Counted from the stretch's first letter, positions 22,440 to 33,235 are shown. The stretch is 64,000 nt of DNA from Spiribacter sp. 1M189 (GCF_040838345.1 NZ_JBAKFF010000001.1:1054001-1118000), one strand, 5' to 3'. Numbers and translations are program-made. Notes: a model not told the origin generated them from the letters alone.

Positions 22440-23675
22440 ATGCCGTCTGCCCTCTCCGCAACACCGGCCGTCCTGACCGTTGAGCTGGACCCCTCGGGAA
22501 TCATGCAGACGCGGCCCCCGGAGCCACTGAGCCGCGACAGCGCCGAATTGCTCGCCGCGCCAATCGCCGATGACCTGCGGCGAATCATTGGCGAGGAAAT
22601 CGCTGAGGCGGGGCTGGTCATGCCGGCTGCGCTGTACGACCTCACAGAAATACTCCGGCCAGGGCTGCCCATGGTCGAGGCGTTACTGGATATCTACCGC
22701 GGCAGCCTGCGCGGGGGCCCGTTCGAGCCACAATTGCTCTCCCTGGGCAGCAGCGGAGGCCGTTTCCCGGAATCCGCGCTGGCCCCACAGCGCCGGCCCG
22801 GATCCGGCCCCCTCCTGGCCATTCCGTTTGCATTGGTTGCCCCCGGTGAACAGCTCGATCCATTGCGCCGAAAACTGGAAAGCACGCTCCTGGAAAAGGG
22901 CCGGGCGGGGCTCGCCACGGACCGTGCGTTGCGGCAGTTAATGGGAATTGAGCCCGTCAACCTGAGTTATGCGACATTCCATGATCTCTCCGCGCTGCTC
23001 AAGGTGCAGCTGGAGCACGCAGAATTCGGCGGCCTATGGCAATTGATTGAAGGCGCGTTATACCGGCCCGACAGCCTTGAGGACGTTGGACTCGAGTCGG
23101 GAAACCGTTTTATCGGTAGCGCCGGTTCGGTCTGGACCCCCTGGATGACATTCGATGACTGGTCGGCGCGCAACACCGCCGACGTGGAGACGGCCCTGAC
23201 AGGCTATGGCCGATGGGTCAGGATGCAGAGGCAGTACATGGCGGGTCTGGAGAGCCACGGCATCGAGGTGACGGCCAGCGCACCGGCAAAAGGCACCAGG
23301 GCGGCCGACCCTGAGGTCGCCCTCTCCGTTGCTCAGGCGCATGCCATCGACGCCCGACAGCCGTGGTACCGCCAGGTCGTCATCGACCACGGGGGCGTGA
23401 ACTCGGCGGCGGTGGTCACCGTGACCGAACAGGCCAGCCGGGAACTCGGCCCGGTGGCCTACACGGCGCTCGCCCAGGCGGCGGATGGCAAGCTCCTGAC
23501 ACTGGTGCATGACTATCCAGTCCATCCGGACGGCATGCAGGCCATCCTTGATCATTGGGCGGAGCGGGCACGCTCTATGGGCGCCGCCTGGCAGGTGGAG
23601 CGGCCCGGCAACATCATCGCCGGCGGCGAACCGGCCCAGCTCCAACCCTGGCTCGACTACCAGGGCCGAGCCTGA
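22440..23675 (+). CDS. Hypothetical protein, 411 aa, unknown function
   Basis: A full-length frame with its own extended -10 promoter and Shine-Dalgarno. No signal peptide, transmembrane helix, P-loop or other motif I can name is visible. The first 120 residues contain repeated Pro/Leu-rich helical segments (AALYDLTEILRPGLPMVEALL), the middle has a Trp/Phe-rich stretch (SVWTPWMTFDDWSARN), and the C-terminal third (LLTLVHDYPVHPDGMQAIL) looks like a compact alpha/beta region. Codon usage and GC look like the neighbours. The stop is back-to-back with the pdxH stop inside TGATCA. Its divergent pairing with an H-NS gene across an AT-rich promoter invites regulation by H-NS; this is inference. Confidence 0.75.
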   Translation: MPSALSATPAVLTVELDPSGIMQTRPPEPLSRDSAELLAAPIADDLRRIIGEEIAEAGLVMPAALYDLTEILRPGLPMVEALLDIYRGSLRGGPFEPQLLSLGSSGGRFPESALAPQRRPGSGPLLAIPFALVAPGEQLDPLRRKLESTLLEKGRAGLATDRALRQLMGIEPVNLSYATFHDLSALLKVQLEHAEFGGLWQLIEGALYRPDSLEDVGLESGNRFIGSAGSVWTPWMTFDDWSARNTADVETALTGYGRWVRMQRQYMAGLESHGIEVTASAPAKGTRAADPEVALSVAQAHAIDARQPWYRQVVIDHGGVNSAAVVTVTEQASRELGPVAYTALAQAADGKLLTLVHDYPVHPDGMQAILDHWAERARSMGAAWQVERPGNIIAGGEPAQLQPWLDYQGRA

Positions 23676-24272
23676 TCAGGGGTTGAGAAGCGTCCACTCC
23701 CAGGTGCCGCTTTCGCCGCGGTAGTACCGCTCGCGGTCGTGCAGGCGGCCGTCGCGGCCCCGCCAGAACTCGATCATGTCGGGGCGGACGCGATAGCCCG
23801 TCCAGTGCGGAGGCCGCGTTACCGGCATATCGGCAAACCGGGCCTCGACCTCGGCAACCCTTGCATCGAAGGCTTCGCGCCCGGCCAGAGGCTCGGACTG
23901 CTGTGAGGCCCAGGCACCAATCTGGCTGAGGCGCGGGCGGCTGGCAAAGTAGGCATCCGCCTCGACGTCGCTCACCGGCTGCACCGCGCCCTCGATCATC
24001 ACCTGGCGCATCAGCGGAGCCCAGAAGAACGTCAGCGCCGCCCGGGCGTTGGCGGCAAGTTGGCGCCCCTTTCGACTGAGGCTGTTGGTGTAGAAAACAA
24101 AGCCATCTTCATCCACCTGCTTGAGCAATACCGTTCGCGCACTCGGCCTCCCGCTCGCCGTTGCCGTGGCAAGTGTCATCGCCGTCGGCTCCAGAATGCC
24201 TTCGGTCTCACGGGCGAGATCCAGCCATTCGGTAAAGCGCGCGACCGCGGTTTCATAATGCCCCATCGTCAT
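23676..24272 (-). CDS. pdxH: Pyridoxamine 5'-phosphate oxidase
   Basis: FMN enzyme oxidising pyridoxine/pyridoxamine 5'-phosphate to PLP (198 aa). Family marks are GRPSARTVLLKQVDEDGFVFYTN split over the FMN site, SRKGRQLAANARAALTFFW, MRQVMIEG, SRPRLSQIGAWASQQSE, RPPHWTGYRVRPDMIEFW and the C-terminal RLHDRERYYR plus W..TLLNP ending. Two in-frame ATGs (24272 and 24266) are possible. It overlaps the end of the NfeD gene by about 20 bases, so it is probably the last gene of a long minus-strand unit. PLP is used by the cysteine desulfurase encoded upstream. Confidence 0.96.
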   Translation of the reverse strand: MTMGHYETAVARFTEWLDLARETEGILEPTAMTLATATASGRPSARTVLLKQVDEDGFVFYTNSLSRKGRQLAANARAALTFFWAPLMRQVMIEGAVQPVSDVEADAYFASRPRLSQIGAWASQQSEPLAGREAFDARVAEVEARFADMPVTRPPHWTGYRVRPDMIEFWRGRDGRLHDRERYYRGESGTWEWTLLNP

Positions 24273-25632
24273 TCGTCTCCCTTGTGTCCATCGGCTCGAC
24301 CCTCAGGGTCAGGCCGTCTATTGCGGTGACCCGCACCCTGTCCCCCTCCCCCAGCGGCTTATCACATCTCGCCTTCCAGCGCTCACCTTCCACCCATACC
24401 CGCAGTTCGGGCCGGGTTGCGATCACCTCGCCCTGCTCTCCCTGCATGTGCGCCCTTCCCGCAACGCCACGCCGCCGGAAGGCACGCAGCGCGAGCATGG
24501 CCGTGCCCATGAAAATCACCAGGCTCGCTGCGGTTACACCGGCCACCAAGAGCATCGATAGCTCGAACCCCGGCCCCTCGGTATCGAAAAGCAGCAAGGA
24601 ACCAAGCCCGAAGGCGAGTACACCACCGACGCCCAGCGCACCAAAGGATGGCGCGAGGGCTTCGCCCAGCATGAACAGAACGCCCAACGCAATCAAACCG
24701 AGCCCGGCATAATTGACGGGGAGCGCCTGCAGTGCAAATAGCGCGAGGAGTAGGGAAATGCCTCCGATCACCCCCGGAACGAATGTACCCGGATTGGCCA
24801 GTTCAAAGATCAACCCGTAGATCCCCACGAGCAACAGAATGTACGCCACGTTTGGATTGGTGATGACGGCCAGCAATTCATTTCGCCAGTCCGGGACGCG
24901 CTCGTCGATCACGGCGTCCGCCAGCCGAAGGGGCTCGGTGCTCTCCTGCAGGAGCCGGCGTCCGTCAACGGCCGCCAATACCGCCTGGGTATTCGTGGCC
25001 ACCTGGTCGATGACTCCCTCCCGATAGGCAGCCTCCGCGGACAGGCTCACCGATTCGCGAACGGCACGCTCCGCCCATTCGGCGTTGCGCCCCCGGAGCT
25101 CGGCCAGCGAACGAATATAAGCGACGGCATCGTTGATGCGTTTGCGCTCCGAGGCCGATTGCGCACGACCGCCCTGATCCGCGGGCGCCTCATCGGATTC
25201 AGACGCGGCGCCGCCGGCGTCGGGCTCGCGCGCGCCACCGTCAGGATTCCCGGGCATACCCCCAACCTGAACCGGGGTAGCGGCCCCCAGATTGGTACCC
25301 GGCGCCATGGCAGCCCAGTGCGTGGCATAGAGTATATAAGTTCCGGCGCTGGCCGCGCGCGCTCCAGAGGGGGCGACGTAGCCGATGACGGGCACCTCGG
25401 AGGCGAGGATGGCCTGAATGATGTCGCGCATGGACTGGTCGAGCCCGCCCGGCGTATCCATCTGCAGGATGACGGCCGAGGCAGACTCCGCCTCGGCCGT
25501 TTCGAGCCCCTGCACGACATACTGTGCCGTCGCCGGACCGATCGCCCCATCAATCGTGAGGCGATGGACCGTCTGACCACTGACGCTCGTCACGGCCAGA
25601 CAGAGCACCAGAGAGATAAACCCGCGCATCAT
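24253..25632 (-). CDS. NfeD-type membrane-bound serine protease (ClpP class)
   Basis: Long-form NfeD protein (459 aa), a family of membrane proteases usually paired with stomatin-like partners. A signal peptide (FISLVLCLAVTSVSGQ) precedes a ClpP-like domain with MDTPGGLDQSMRD and the nucleophile Ser in APSGARAASAGTYI. A conserved Lys lies in ASERKRINDAVAYIRSLAE, consistent with a Ser-Lys dyad. An insertion rich in Gly, Asp and Ala separates these parts. Four to five helices follow (residues about 240-400), then the C-terminal OB-fold NfeD domain (GEQGEVIATRPELRVWVEGERW). No stomatin/SPFH gene is adjacent here, unlike the usual arrangement. Confidence 0.88.
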   Translation of the reverse strand: MMRGFISLVLCLAVTSVSGQTVHRLTIDGAIGPATAQYVVQGLETAEAESASAVILQMDTPGGLDQSMRDIIQAILASEVPVIGYVAPSGARAASAGTYILYATHWAAMAPGTNLGAATPVQVGGMPGNPDGGAREPDAGGAASESDEAPADQGGRAQSASERKRINDAVAYIRSLAELRGRNAEWAERAVRESVSLSAEAAYREGVIDQVATNTQAVLAAVDGRRLLQESTEPLRLADAVIDERVPDWRNELLAVITNPNVAYILLLVGIYGLIFELANPGTFVPGVIGGISLLLALFALQALPVNYAGLGLIALGVLFMLGEALAPSFGALGVGGVLAFGLGSLLLFDTEGPGFELSMLLVAGVTAASLVIFMGTAMLALRAFRRRGVAGRAHMQGEQGEVIATRPELRVWVEGERWKARCDKPLGEGDRVRVTAIDGLTLRVEPMDTRETNDDGAL

Positions 25633-25670
25633 GCCTGTCAGATCGCAGGCCTGGTACGCAGGTTCCCGGT

Positions 25671-27491
<1,821 letters not shown>

Positions 27492-27495
<4 letters not shown>

Positions 27496-28121
27496 GATGC
27501 CGGCGCCCCGCCTAAGTCGAGGAGCTTGATCTCCAACAGCGACCGGCGCTGACCGCCCGTCTCCTCCAAGGCCTGGCGATAGGCATCGATGGCGGCATCG
27601 GTATTGCCCAGAGCGGCCTCCAGATCACCCTGCAATTCCAGGTATCGGGGCCGCAGTGGCCCTTCCGGTGGCGGCTCAAGTGCCGTCAAGGCCGCCTGAT
27701 CATCCCCAGCCTCACTGAGTGCCTCCGCCTGGCGAAGCCGGGCAACCACCGCCAGCGGACTCTGTGGCTGATTGGCCGGGATCCAGCCAAGGCTCTCGGC
27801 CGCTTCGCTCGTTTCGTCTCCGGAGAATTCCGCAGTGGCGACAGCGAGCGTTGCCATTGCCGCATAGGGGCTGCTTGCGTGCGATTCGCGAAGCAACTCC
27901 AGTCGATTGGCCGCGGCATCGCGATCGCCATCGTTAAGCGACGCCAGTATGGCCGCATAGTCGGACGCCGCCGCCGCCACCTGGCGATCCTGCCACGCAC
28001 CCCACTGCTGCCAGCCAATGACCACCGCCAGGGCCACACCCACGGTTACCAGCACCGTGCGGCCGTACCGCTGCCACCAGGCCCGAATGGCCTCGAGTTG
28101 TTCTTCGTCGTCGTATGCCAC
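27492..28121 (-). CDS. YfgM-like tetratricopeptide membrane protein (periplasmic chaperone partner)
   Basis: Ancillary SecYEG/PpiD-associated protein family (209 aa). The N-terminus YDDEEQLEAIRAWWQRYGR is the conserved cytoplasmic tail. One helix (VLVTVGVALAVVIGWQQWG, about 20-38) leads to a periplasmic alpha-helical TPR-like domain with repeating Ala-rich helices. E. coli YfgM (now also called AncA) forms a complex with PpiD at the translocon; ppiD is also in this window. It sits between hisS and bamB as in E. coli. Confidence 0.93.
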
Positions 28122-28139
28122 GGATCGATTCCGTCCTGC

Positions 28140-29414
28140 TCAGGTTGATTCCAGCGTGGAGAGTATCTCCGGCAACCGCTCGATCGCCACTGAATACTGC
28201 TCCGCATCGCCACGCAAGTCCTTGATCGTGATCTCTCCGGCCGCGGTTTCCTCCGCGCCGCGGATAAGCGCCAGGGCCGCACCACTTCGATCGGCCCGGC
28301 GTAACTGGCTTTTCATGGAGCCCCCGCCAACGGGCAGTTGCAGTCGCAGCCAGGGGAGACGGTCACGAAGCCCCTCCGCCAGGGCCAGGGTATCGGCCTG
28401 CAGGCCCGAATCCGCCGCGACCAATGCCGCATGGGCCGGCGGCGCGGACGGCGCACTGCCCGACGCCTCCACCAGTGCCACCAGACGCTCCAGCCCCGCC
28501 GCGAAGCCGATCGCCGGCGTCGGTCGCCCGCCGATCATCTCGACCAGAATGTCATAGCGCCCGCCGGCCAGTACGGTGCCCTGCGCGCCGAGACGATCGC
28601 TGATCCACTCGAAGACGGTGCCGCCGTAATAGTCGAGCCCGCGCACCAGACGACTATTGATGACGTAAGGCTGACCGGCGGCATCGAGCATGGAACACAG
28701 ATCATGGAAATGCTGCCGGGAAGCCTCGTCGAGATAATCCGCGAGGTCCGGCGCGGTTCGGACCACGTCGGCCATCTGCGGGTTCTTGGTATCGAGGATG
28801 CGCAGCGGATTGGTATGCAGTCGTCGCCGGGCATCATCGTCGAGCCAGCCCTCGTGAGACTCGAAATGCTCAATCAGCGCGGCCCGATAGCGCTGACGCG
28901 CCTCCATGGTCCCCAGGTTATTGAGCTCAAGCCGCAGTCCGTCGATACCAAGCGCGCGCAGGATCCGTCCGGAGAGGAGGATAAGCTCGGCATCCAGGTC
29001 CGGACCGGAGACTCCGAATGCCTCCGCTCCCACCTGATGGAACTGGCGATATCGGCCTTTCTGGGGACGCTCATGGCGGAACATGGGACCGGAATACCAG
29101 AGCCGGGGACGGGCGTTGTGCAGCAAACCCCGCTGCAGGGCGGCCCGGACACAGCCGGCCGTCCCCTCCGGTCGCAACGTGAGGCTATCGCCATTGCGGT
29201 CGGTGAAGGTGTACATCTCCTTCTCGACGATATCGGTCACCTCGCCGATTGACCGCGAGAAGAGCTCCGTCTTCTCCACGATCGGCAGCCGTATCTCCGA
29301 ATAATCATAGCGCTCAAGCTCATGACGGAACGTCTCTTCGACGAACCGCCAGATCGGGCCCTCGTCGGGCAGGACGTCACTGAAGCCGCGGATGTTCTGG
29401 ATCGAGGTACTCAA
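28140..29414 (-). CDS. hisS: Histidine--tRNA ligase
   Basis: Class II aminoacyl-tRNA synthetase charging tRNA-His (424 aa). The N-terminal IQNIRGFSDVLPDEGPIW, motif 2 (LTLRPEGTAGCVRAAL and RLWYSGPMFRHERPQKGRYRQF split), the His-specific LVRGLDYYGGTVFEW and motif 3 (PAIGFAAGLERLVAL) are visible. A C-terminal anticodon-binding domain (about 320-424) follows. In many relatives ispG lies immediately upstream; here hisS follows the rodZ-like gene after 41 bases. Confidence 0.97.
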   Translation of the reverse strand: MSTSIQNIRGFSDVLPDEGPIWRFVEETFRHELERYDYSEIRLPIVEKTELFSRSIGEVTDIVEKEMYTFTDRNGDSLTLRPEGTAGCVRAALQRGLLHNARPRLWYSGPMFRHERPQKGRYRQFHQVGAEAFGVSGPDLDAELILLSGRILRALGIDGLRLELNNLGTMEARQRYRAALIEHFESHEGWLDDDARRRLHTNPLRILDTKNPQMADVVRTAPDLADYLDEASRQHFHDLCSMLDAAGQPYVINSRLVRGLDYYGGTVFEWISDRLGAQGTVLAGGRYDILVEMIGGRPTPAIGFAAGLERLVALVEASGSAPSAPPAHAALVAADSGLQADTLALAEGLRDRLPWLRLQLPVGGGSMKSQLRRADRSGAALALIRGAEETAAGEITIKDLRGDAEQYSVAIERLPEILSTLEST

Positions 29415-29455
29415 GCTTTCCCCGTTAATTTAAAACCATGACTGATCGGACCATG

Positions 29456-30505
29456 TCAGGAACCACCCAGCGTGAAACGCGCGACATTGCCCCGCGCATA
29501 CGCTTCAAGGTCGACTTCCTCGTCCCCGTATTCGAGCCTGACGTTGCTCGTGTTGCCGATGACGATATCGAATGGTGCCCGGCCAGTCAGGCGCTCCTCA
29601 CCCGGCTCGGCCATTCCAAATAGCAGCCGCTCACCGCGGTCATCGGTGACCTCCATCCAGGAATCCCCGCTGAAGCGGAAGACCAGTTCATCCGGCTCTG
29701 CCACCGGCGCGTCGACTGTCGCGGCCGGGGCGTCGGGTACCGCGACCGACGAGTCCGCGGCGTCCTCATTGCTGGATACGCCCGCTGTTGTCGGGCTCGT
29801 GTCCACCGCGCTCTCGCTGTCCGCCGTTTCTTCCATGGATGGCGCCGTCTCCGTTTCGGGTGCGGCGACCACGGACTCCGCCGGCTCGGGGTCGGTATCC
29901 ATGGACTCAGAGGTGGGTTTGGATGCGGCTGTCCCCATGGATTGCCCGTCCGATGGGGCCTGCGTCATCGCGGCGTCTGATGATGAAGCGTTTTGCGAAG
30001 CACGATCGCTGGGTGCCGGTTCGGTGGACTCGTCCGCCGGTCCCATGAACGGGATGGAGATCTCCGCGCGCGACAGCCACCACCCCGCTGCGACCACACC
30101 GGCGATCAACAGGGCAAGCCCAAGGGCCAATCCGAGGAAGCCGGGGCCGCGACTGACTGGGCGTGGCGTGCGCGCATCACCCGCCTCGGCTCCGGCATGT
30201 GCCTTGAGCGGGCTTTCGTTGTCGGTAATCCCGGCATCAGCCAGGCGGCCGATCACCGGTTCGGGATCCAGATCCAGCAAATGACAGTAGGCGCGGAGGT
30301 AGCCGCGCACGAAGGTCAGCGGCGGAAGCGCCTCGAAGTCATCGGCCTCTAGTTGTTCCACCGTACGGCGGTCGAGATGCAGGGCCTCGGCAACCTGATC
30401 CGTGCTCATGTCCCGCCGCAGACGGGCATCCCGTACCAGCCGACCCGGTCCAGCGGCCTGGCTGACGGTGTTACTGCTATCGCCGCTGCGCTGTTGCTCC
30501 GTCAT
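29456..30505 (-). CDS. rodZ: RodZ-like cytoskeletal/cell-shape protein
   Basis: MreB-binding morphogenesis protein (349 aa). An N-terminal Xre-type helix-turn-helix (RLVRDARLRRDMSTDQVAEA, then VEQLEADDFEALPPLTFVRGYL) covers about 20-85. A single helix lies near 125-145 (LALGLALLIAGVVAAGWWL). A periplasmic linker of about 120 residues is extremely rich in Ser, Thr, Ala, Glu and Asp, and a C-terminal DUF4115 domain (FRFSGDSWMEVTDDRGERLL) closes the protein. The linker is the only odd part: low-complexity and acidic, as might suit a salt-adapted periplasm. Order pilW-rodZ-hisS is conserved. Confidence 0.92.
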   Translation of the reverse strand: MTEQQRSGDSSNTVSQAAGPGRLVRDARLRRDMSTDQVAEALHLDRRTVEQLEADDFEALPPLTFVRGYLRAYCHLLDLDPEPVIGRLADAGITDNESPLKAHAGAEAGDARTPRPVSRGPGFLGLALGLALLIAGVVAAGWWLSRAEISIPFMGPADESTEPAPSDRASQNASSSDAAMTQAPSDGQSMGTAASKPTSESMDTDPEPAESVVAAPETETAPSMEETADSESAVDTSPTTAGVSSNEDAADSSVAVPDAPAATVDAPVAEPDELVFRFSGDSWMEVTDDRGERLLFGMAEPGEERLTGRAPFDIVIGNTSNVRLEYGDEEVDLEAYARGNVARFTLGGS

Positions 30506-30512
30506 CGAGATG

Positions 30513-31253
30513 TTACTCCGTCAAGCGTGCGGCCTGCTCGGATGCGGGATATCGTTCCTTGAGCCGCCGGGCAAGCTGCCCGTGACGGTCCGCATCATCG
30601 GCGGCTCTGGCGACCCGCACCCCCAGCCAGAGCAGCGATGGCGTTTCCTCTGCCACCGCAGTGTAGCGCGAAAACCATTGTTGTGCGGCATCGGCCGAGT
30701 CCTGCGACAGGCTCCATTCGGTCATTCCCCGCAGGGCCGGCGGGTAGTGGGGCTGCAGCGAGAGTGCCCGCCGCCAGTAGGCTGCCGCCTCGCCACGCCG
30801 ACCGGCATCGCTAAGGCAACGGGCCGCGTTGCTCAACGCCATCACACGCCGCGGGTAGAGCGGGTTGGCGGCCGCCATATCCCAAAGATCGAGTGCCCGA
30901 CGCACTCGGCCGCGGCTGCACAGGAAGGCGGCATAGTTATTGAGCGCCGGACCACTGTCCTCGTCCAGCGACAGCGCCGTCTGGAAGTGCGACTCCGCTG
31001 CCGCCGGTTCACCGAGCCTTGCCCGTACTTCCGCCGCCACCAGGTGCCCGTCAATGAGCTCGGGATCCTGATCCAGCGCCCTGTCGATTTTCTCCAGCGC
31101 GAGGCCAAGCGCTCCGTTGCGCAGATGATAGGTGGCGATATCGGTATTGGCCCGGGCCGCCTGGAGGGAATCCTCGGTACTGAGGGGGGCATCCTGCCGA
31201 GCCACGCATCCGGCCATCAGTGTAGCGGCGAGGACCATCGACCAGACGCGCAT
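30513..31253 (-). CDS. pilW: Type IV pilus biogenesis/stability lipoprotein PilW (PilF)
   Basis: Outer-membrane pilotin-type lipoprotein with TPR repeats needed for PilQ secretin assembly in type IV pilus systems (246 aa). The signal peptide [16 protein letters not shown] has the lipidated C16. TPR helices follow, e.g. ANTDIATYHLRNGALGLALE, AESHFQTALSLDEDSGPALNN and RALDLWDMAAANPLYP. The C-terminal VARAADDADRHGQLARRLKERYP is typical of the family. The start overlaps the rlmN stop by a single base. No other pilus gene is in the window. Confidence 0.9.
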   Translation of the reverse strand: MRVWSMVLAATLMAGCVARQDAPLSTEDSLQAARANTDIATYHLRNGALGLALEKIDRALDQDPELIDGHLVAAEVRARLGEPAAAESHFQTALSLDEDSGPALNNYAAFLCSRGRVRRALDLWDMAAANPLYPRRVMALSNAARCLSDAGRRGEAAAYWRRALSLQPHYPPALRGMTEWSLSQDSADAAQQWFSRYTAVAEETPSLLWLGVRVARAADDADRHGQLARRLKERYPASEQAARLTE

Positions 31254-32380
31254 CAGGCGGATGCCGTTGCTGTCCCGCGTTTACCCTGGTTGCGACGATT
31301 GATGACCTGACCGACCAGCTGGCCACAGGCCCCGTCGATATCCTGCCCTCGGGTGCGGCGGATCGTGGTGATGAACCCGGCGCGCTGGAGCGTATCGGCG
31401 AAGCGCCGGATGCGTTCCCTGGGCGATGCCGCATAGCGGGTGCCCGGAAACGGATTGAACGGGATAAGATTGATCTTGGAGGGAATCCCGGCCAGGAGAT
31501 CCACCAGCTGCCGGGCATGTTCCTGACCGTCATTAACGCCATCGAGCATCACGTACTCCCAATAAATGCAGTGATGCGGCGTGTTGCCCAGGTAATGCTC
31601 GCAGGCCGGCAATAGCTCCCGCAGCGGATATTTCCGATTGATGGGGACGATCTCGTCGCGAAGCGCGTCGTTGGGCGCATGCAGCGAAACGGCAAGGCTG
31701 ATGTTGCTGACATCCGCCAGCCTGTAAAGCGCCGGCACCAGGCCCACCGTCGACAGTGTGACCCGCCGCCGCGACAGCGCCCACGCATAGGGATCCACCA
31801 TGAGGTTGGTGGCCGCCACCACGTTGCGGAAGTTCGCCAACGGCTCGCCCATGCCCATCATGACCACATTGGTCACTCGCCGGCCGCGGCCCTCTTCTTC
31901 GAGGGCCTGGGTGGCGAAGTGCAGCTGACCAATGATCTCCGCGGCCGTGAGGTTGCGATTGAAGCCCTGTTTGCCCGTGGAACAGAATCCGCAGTCCAGC
32001 GCACAACCCACCTGGGAAGACACACACAGCGTCCCACGGCCACGCTCGGGTATGTAGACGGTCTCAACCGCCTGACCACTCTCCAGGGCCAGCAGCCACT
32101 TGCGCGTGCCGTCCTCGGACTCACGATCGAAAACCGCCTGCGGCACGCGCAATTCCGAGAGATCCGCCAGCTTCCCGCGGAAGCCCTTCGCCAGGTCCGT
32201 CATGGCCTCGAAATCGAACACCCGCCGCTGGTGCAGCCACTGCCGCAGCTGCTTGCTGCGGAAAGGCTTCTCATCAAGCTCCTTGAGGAGGCCGTGCAGG
32301 CCTGCCTCGTCGAGACCAAGCAGATTGACCCGACCGGAGCGGGTCAGCGGCCGGTCTTCAGTTGCGGCTGTGGAGCTCAT
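31253..32380 (-). CDS. rlmN: Dual-specificity RNA methyltransferase RlmN
   Basis: Radical-SAM enzyme methylating C2 of A2503 in 23S rRNA and A37 of some tRNAs (375 aa from the chosen start). The CxxxCxxC cluster is C126, C130, C133 ([16 protein letters not shown]). The methyl-carrying C-terminal cysteine is C352 ([11 protein letters not shown]). Also present: [10 protein letters not shown] and [11 protein letters not shown]. The frame is open 57 codons further, inside ndk; the two tandem ATGs at 32383/32380 overlap the ndk end by about 25 bases and fit the family length. Confidence 0.96.
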   Translation of the reverse strand: MSSTAATEDRPLTRSGRVNLLGLDEAGLHGLLKELDEKPFRSKQLRQWLHQRRVFDFEAMTDLAKGFRGKLADLSELRVPQAVFDRESEDGTRKWLLALESGQAVETVYIPERGRGTLCVSSQVGCALDCGFCSTGKQGFNRNLTAAEIIGQLHFATQALEEEGRGRRVTNVVMMGMGEPLANFRNVVAATNLMVDPYAWALSRRRVTLSTVGLVPALYRLADVSNISLAVSLHAPNDALRDEIVPINRKYPLRELLPACEHYLGNTPHHCIYWEYVMLDGVNDGQEHARQLVDLLAGIPSKINLIPFNPFPGTRYAASPRERIRRFADTLQRAGFITTIRRTRGQDIDGACGQLVGQVINRRNQGKRGTATASA

Positions 32381-32786
32381 CATCACCAAAGAAGAAGGCG
32401 ATTTCCTCGCGGGCCGTCTCCGGGGCGTCGGAGCCATGGACGGCATTGGCATCCAGGGTCTCGGCGAAGTCGTGGCGGATCGTGCCGGCGGCCGCCTCGG
32501 CGGGGTTGGTGGCGCCCATGATCTCGCGATTCTTGCGAATGGCGTGCTCACCCTCGAGTACCTGCACCATCACCGGCCCAGAGGTCATGAACTTCACCAG
32601 ATCGCGGAAGAACGGACGCTCCCGATGCACGGCGTAGAATCCCTCAGCCTGCTCCTGGCTGAGGTGCAGCATACGCGCGGCGATGATCCGCAGACCCGCG
32701 GTCTCAAAGCGGCTGTAAATCTCGCCGATGTGGTTGCCGGCAACCGCGTCCGGCTTGACGATGGAAAGCGTGCGCTCCACGGCCAT
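32358..32786 (-). CDS. ndk: Nucleoside diphosphate kinase
   Basis: Transfers phosphate from ATP to other NDPs by a phosphohistidine (142 aa). [16 protein letters not shown] opens the protein. The catalytic H117 is in [12 protein letters not shown], and [20 protein letters not shown] lies in the middle. An AGGAG Shine-Dalgarno lies 8 bases upstream of the ATG. It is separated from iscA by 122 bases containing a hairpin terminator, so it probably begins a new transcript running toward pdxH. Confidence 0.98.
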   Translation of the reverse strand: MAVERTLSIVKPDAVAGNHIGEIYSRFETAGLRIIAARMLHLSQEQAEGFYAVHRERPFFRDLVKFMTSGPVMVQVLEGEHAIRKNREIMGATNPAEAAAGTIRHDFAETLDANAVHGSDAPETAREEIAFFFGDDELHSRN

Positions 32787-32830
32787 TGATCAACTCCTGC
32801 TGGGGAACCGGCTTAACCGCCGGTCCGAAA

Positions 32831-32861
32831 ATACAAAACCCACCCGCCTCGGCGCAGTGGG
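32831..32861 (-). terminator. Hairpin terminator between iscA and ndk
   Basis: On the minus strand CCCAC (32857-32861) pairs with GTGGG (32839-32843), with a shorter GCC/GGC stem inside, followed by the T-rich TTTTGTATTTT. It closes the iscA transcript. The rest of the 32787-32908 gap holds a second small stem (ACCGGC/GCCGGT) and the ndk Shine-Dalgarno; no gene is present. Confidence 0.55.
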
Positions 32862-32908
32862 CCCGAAAAACCGCCCGCTAGTCTACCCAGCCACCGGTAT
32901 ACCGGCAA

Positions 32909-33235
32909 TCACTGCACCGAGAAGCTCTCGCCGCAACCGCACTCGGCCGTCACGTTGGGGTTGCGGAAACTGAAGCGCTCGTTGAGGCCCTCTCTGACGA
33001 AGTCCACTTCCACGCCCTCCAGGAATGGCAGGCTCTTTCGATCAATCACCACCGAAACGCCATGCTGTTCCACCAGCGTATCGTCATCCGCAACGGCATC
33101 GGCGTAATCCACCGTGTACATGAACCCCGAGCAGCCCGAGGTGCGGACACCCAGCCGCAGTCCCATGCCACTGCCCTGGCGCGCCAATGCGTCGCGAATG
33201 TGATCGGCGGCCCTTTCTGTCAGCTGTATCGTCAT
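32909..33235 (-). CDS. iscA: Iron-sulfur cluster assembly protein IscA
   Basis: A-type Fe-S carrier (108 aa). The three conserved cysteines are C35 (GVRTSGCSGFMY) and C99/C101 (ECGCGESFSV). The stretch FVREGLNERFSFRNPNV matches E. coli IscA more closely than ErpA or SufA, which supports the symbol. The ATG overlaps the stop of the IscU-like gene by 4 bases. The genes that normally follow, hscB, hscA, fdx and iscX, are absent; a terminator and ndk come next. Confidence 0.93.
   Translation of the reverse strand: MTIQLTERAADHIRDALARQGSGMGLRLGVRTSGCSGFMYTVDYADAVADDDTLVEQHGVSVVIDRKSLPFLEGVEVDFVREGLNERFSFRNPNVTAECGCGESFSVQ

Noticed and set aside
24253-25632. Possibility that the NfeD gene is signal peptide peptidase SppA or soluble ClpP
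   Set aside because: It has the NfeD layout: signal peptide, ClpP-like Ser/Lys domain, several helices and a C-terminal OB-fold domain, which SppA and ClpP lack.
32384-32551. 57-codon extension of rlmN through ndk
   Set aside because: Pro/Arg/Ser-rich, unlike RlmN, and entirely inside ndk in another frame.
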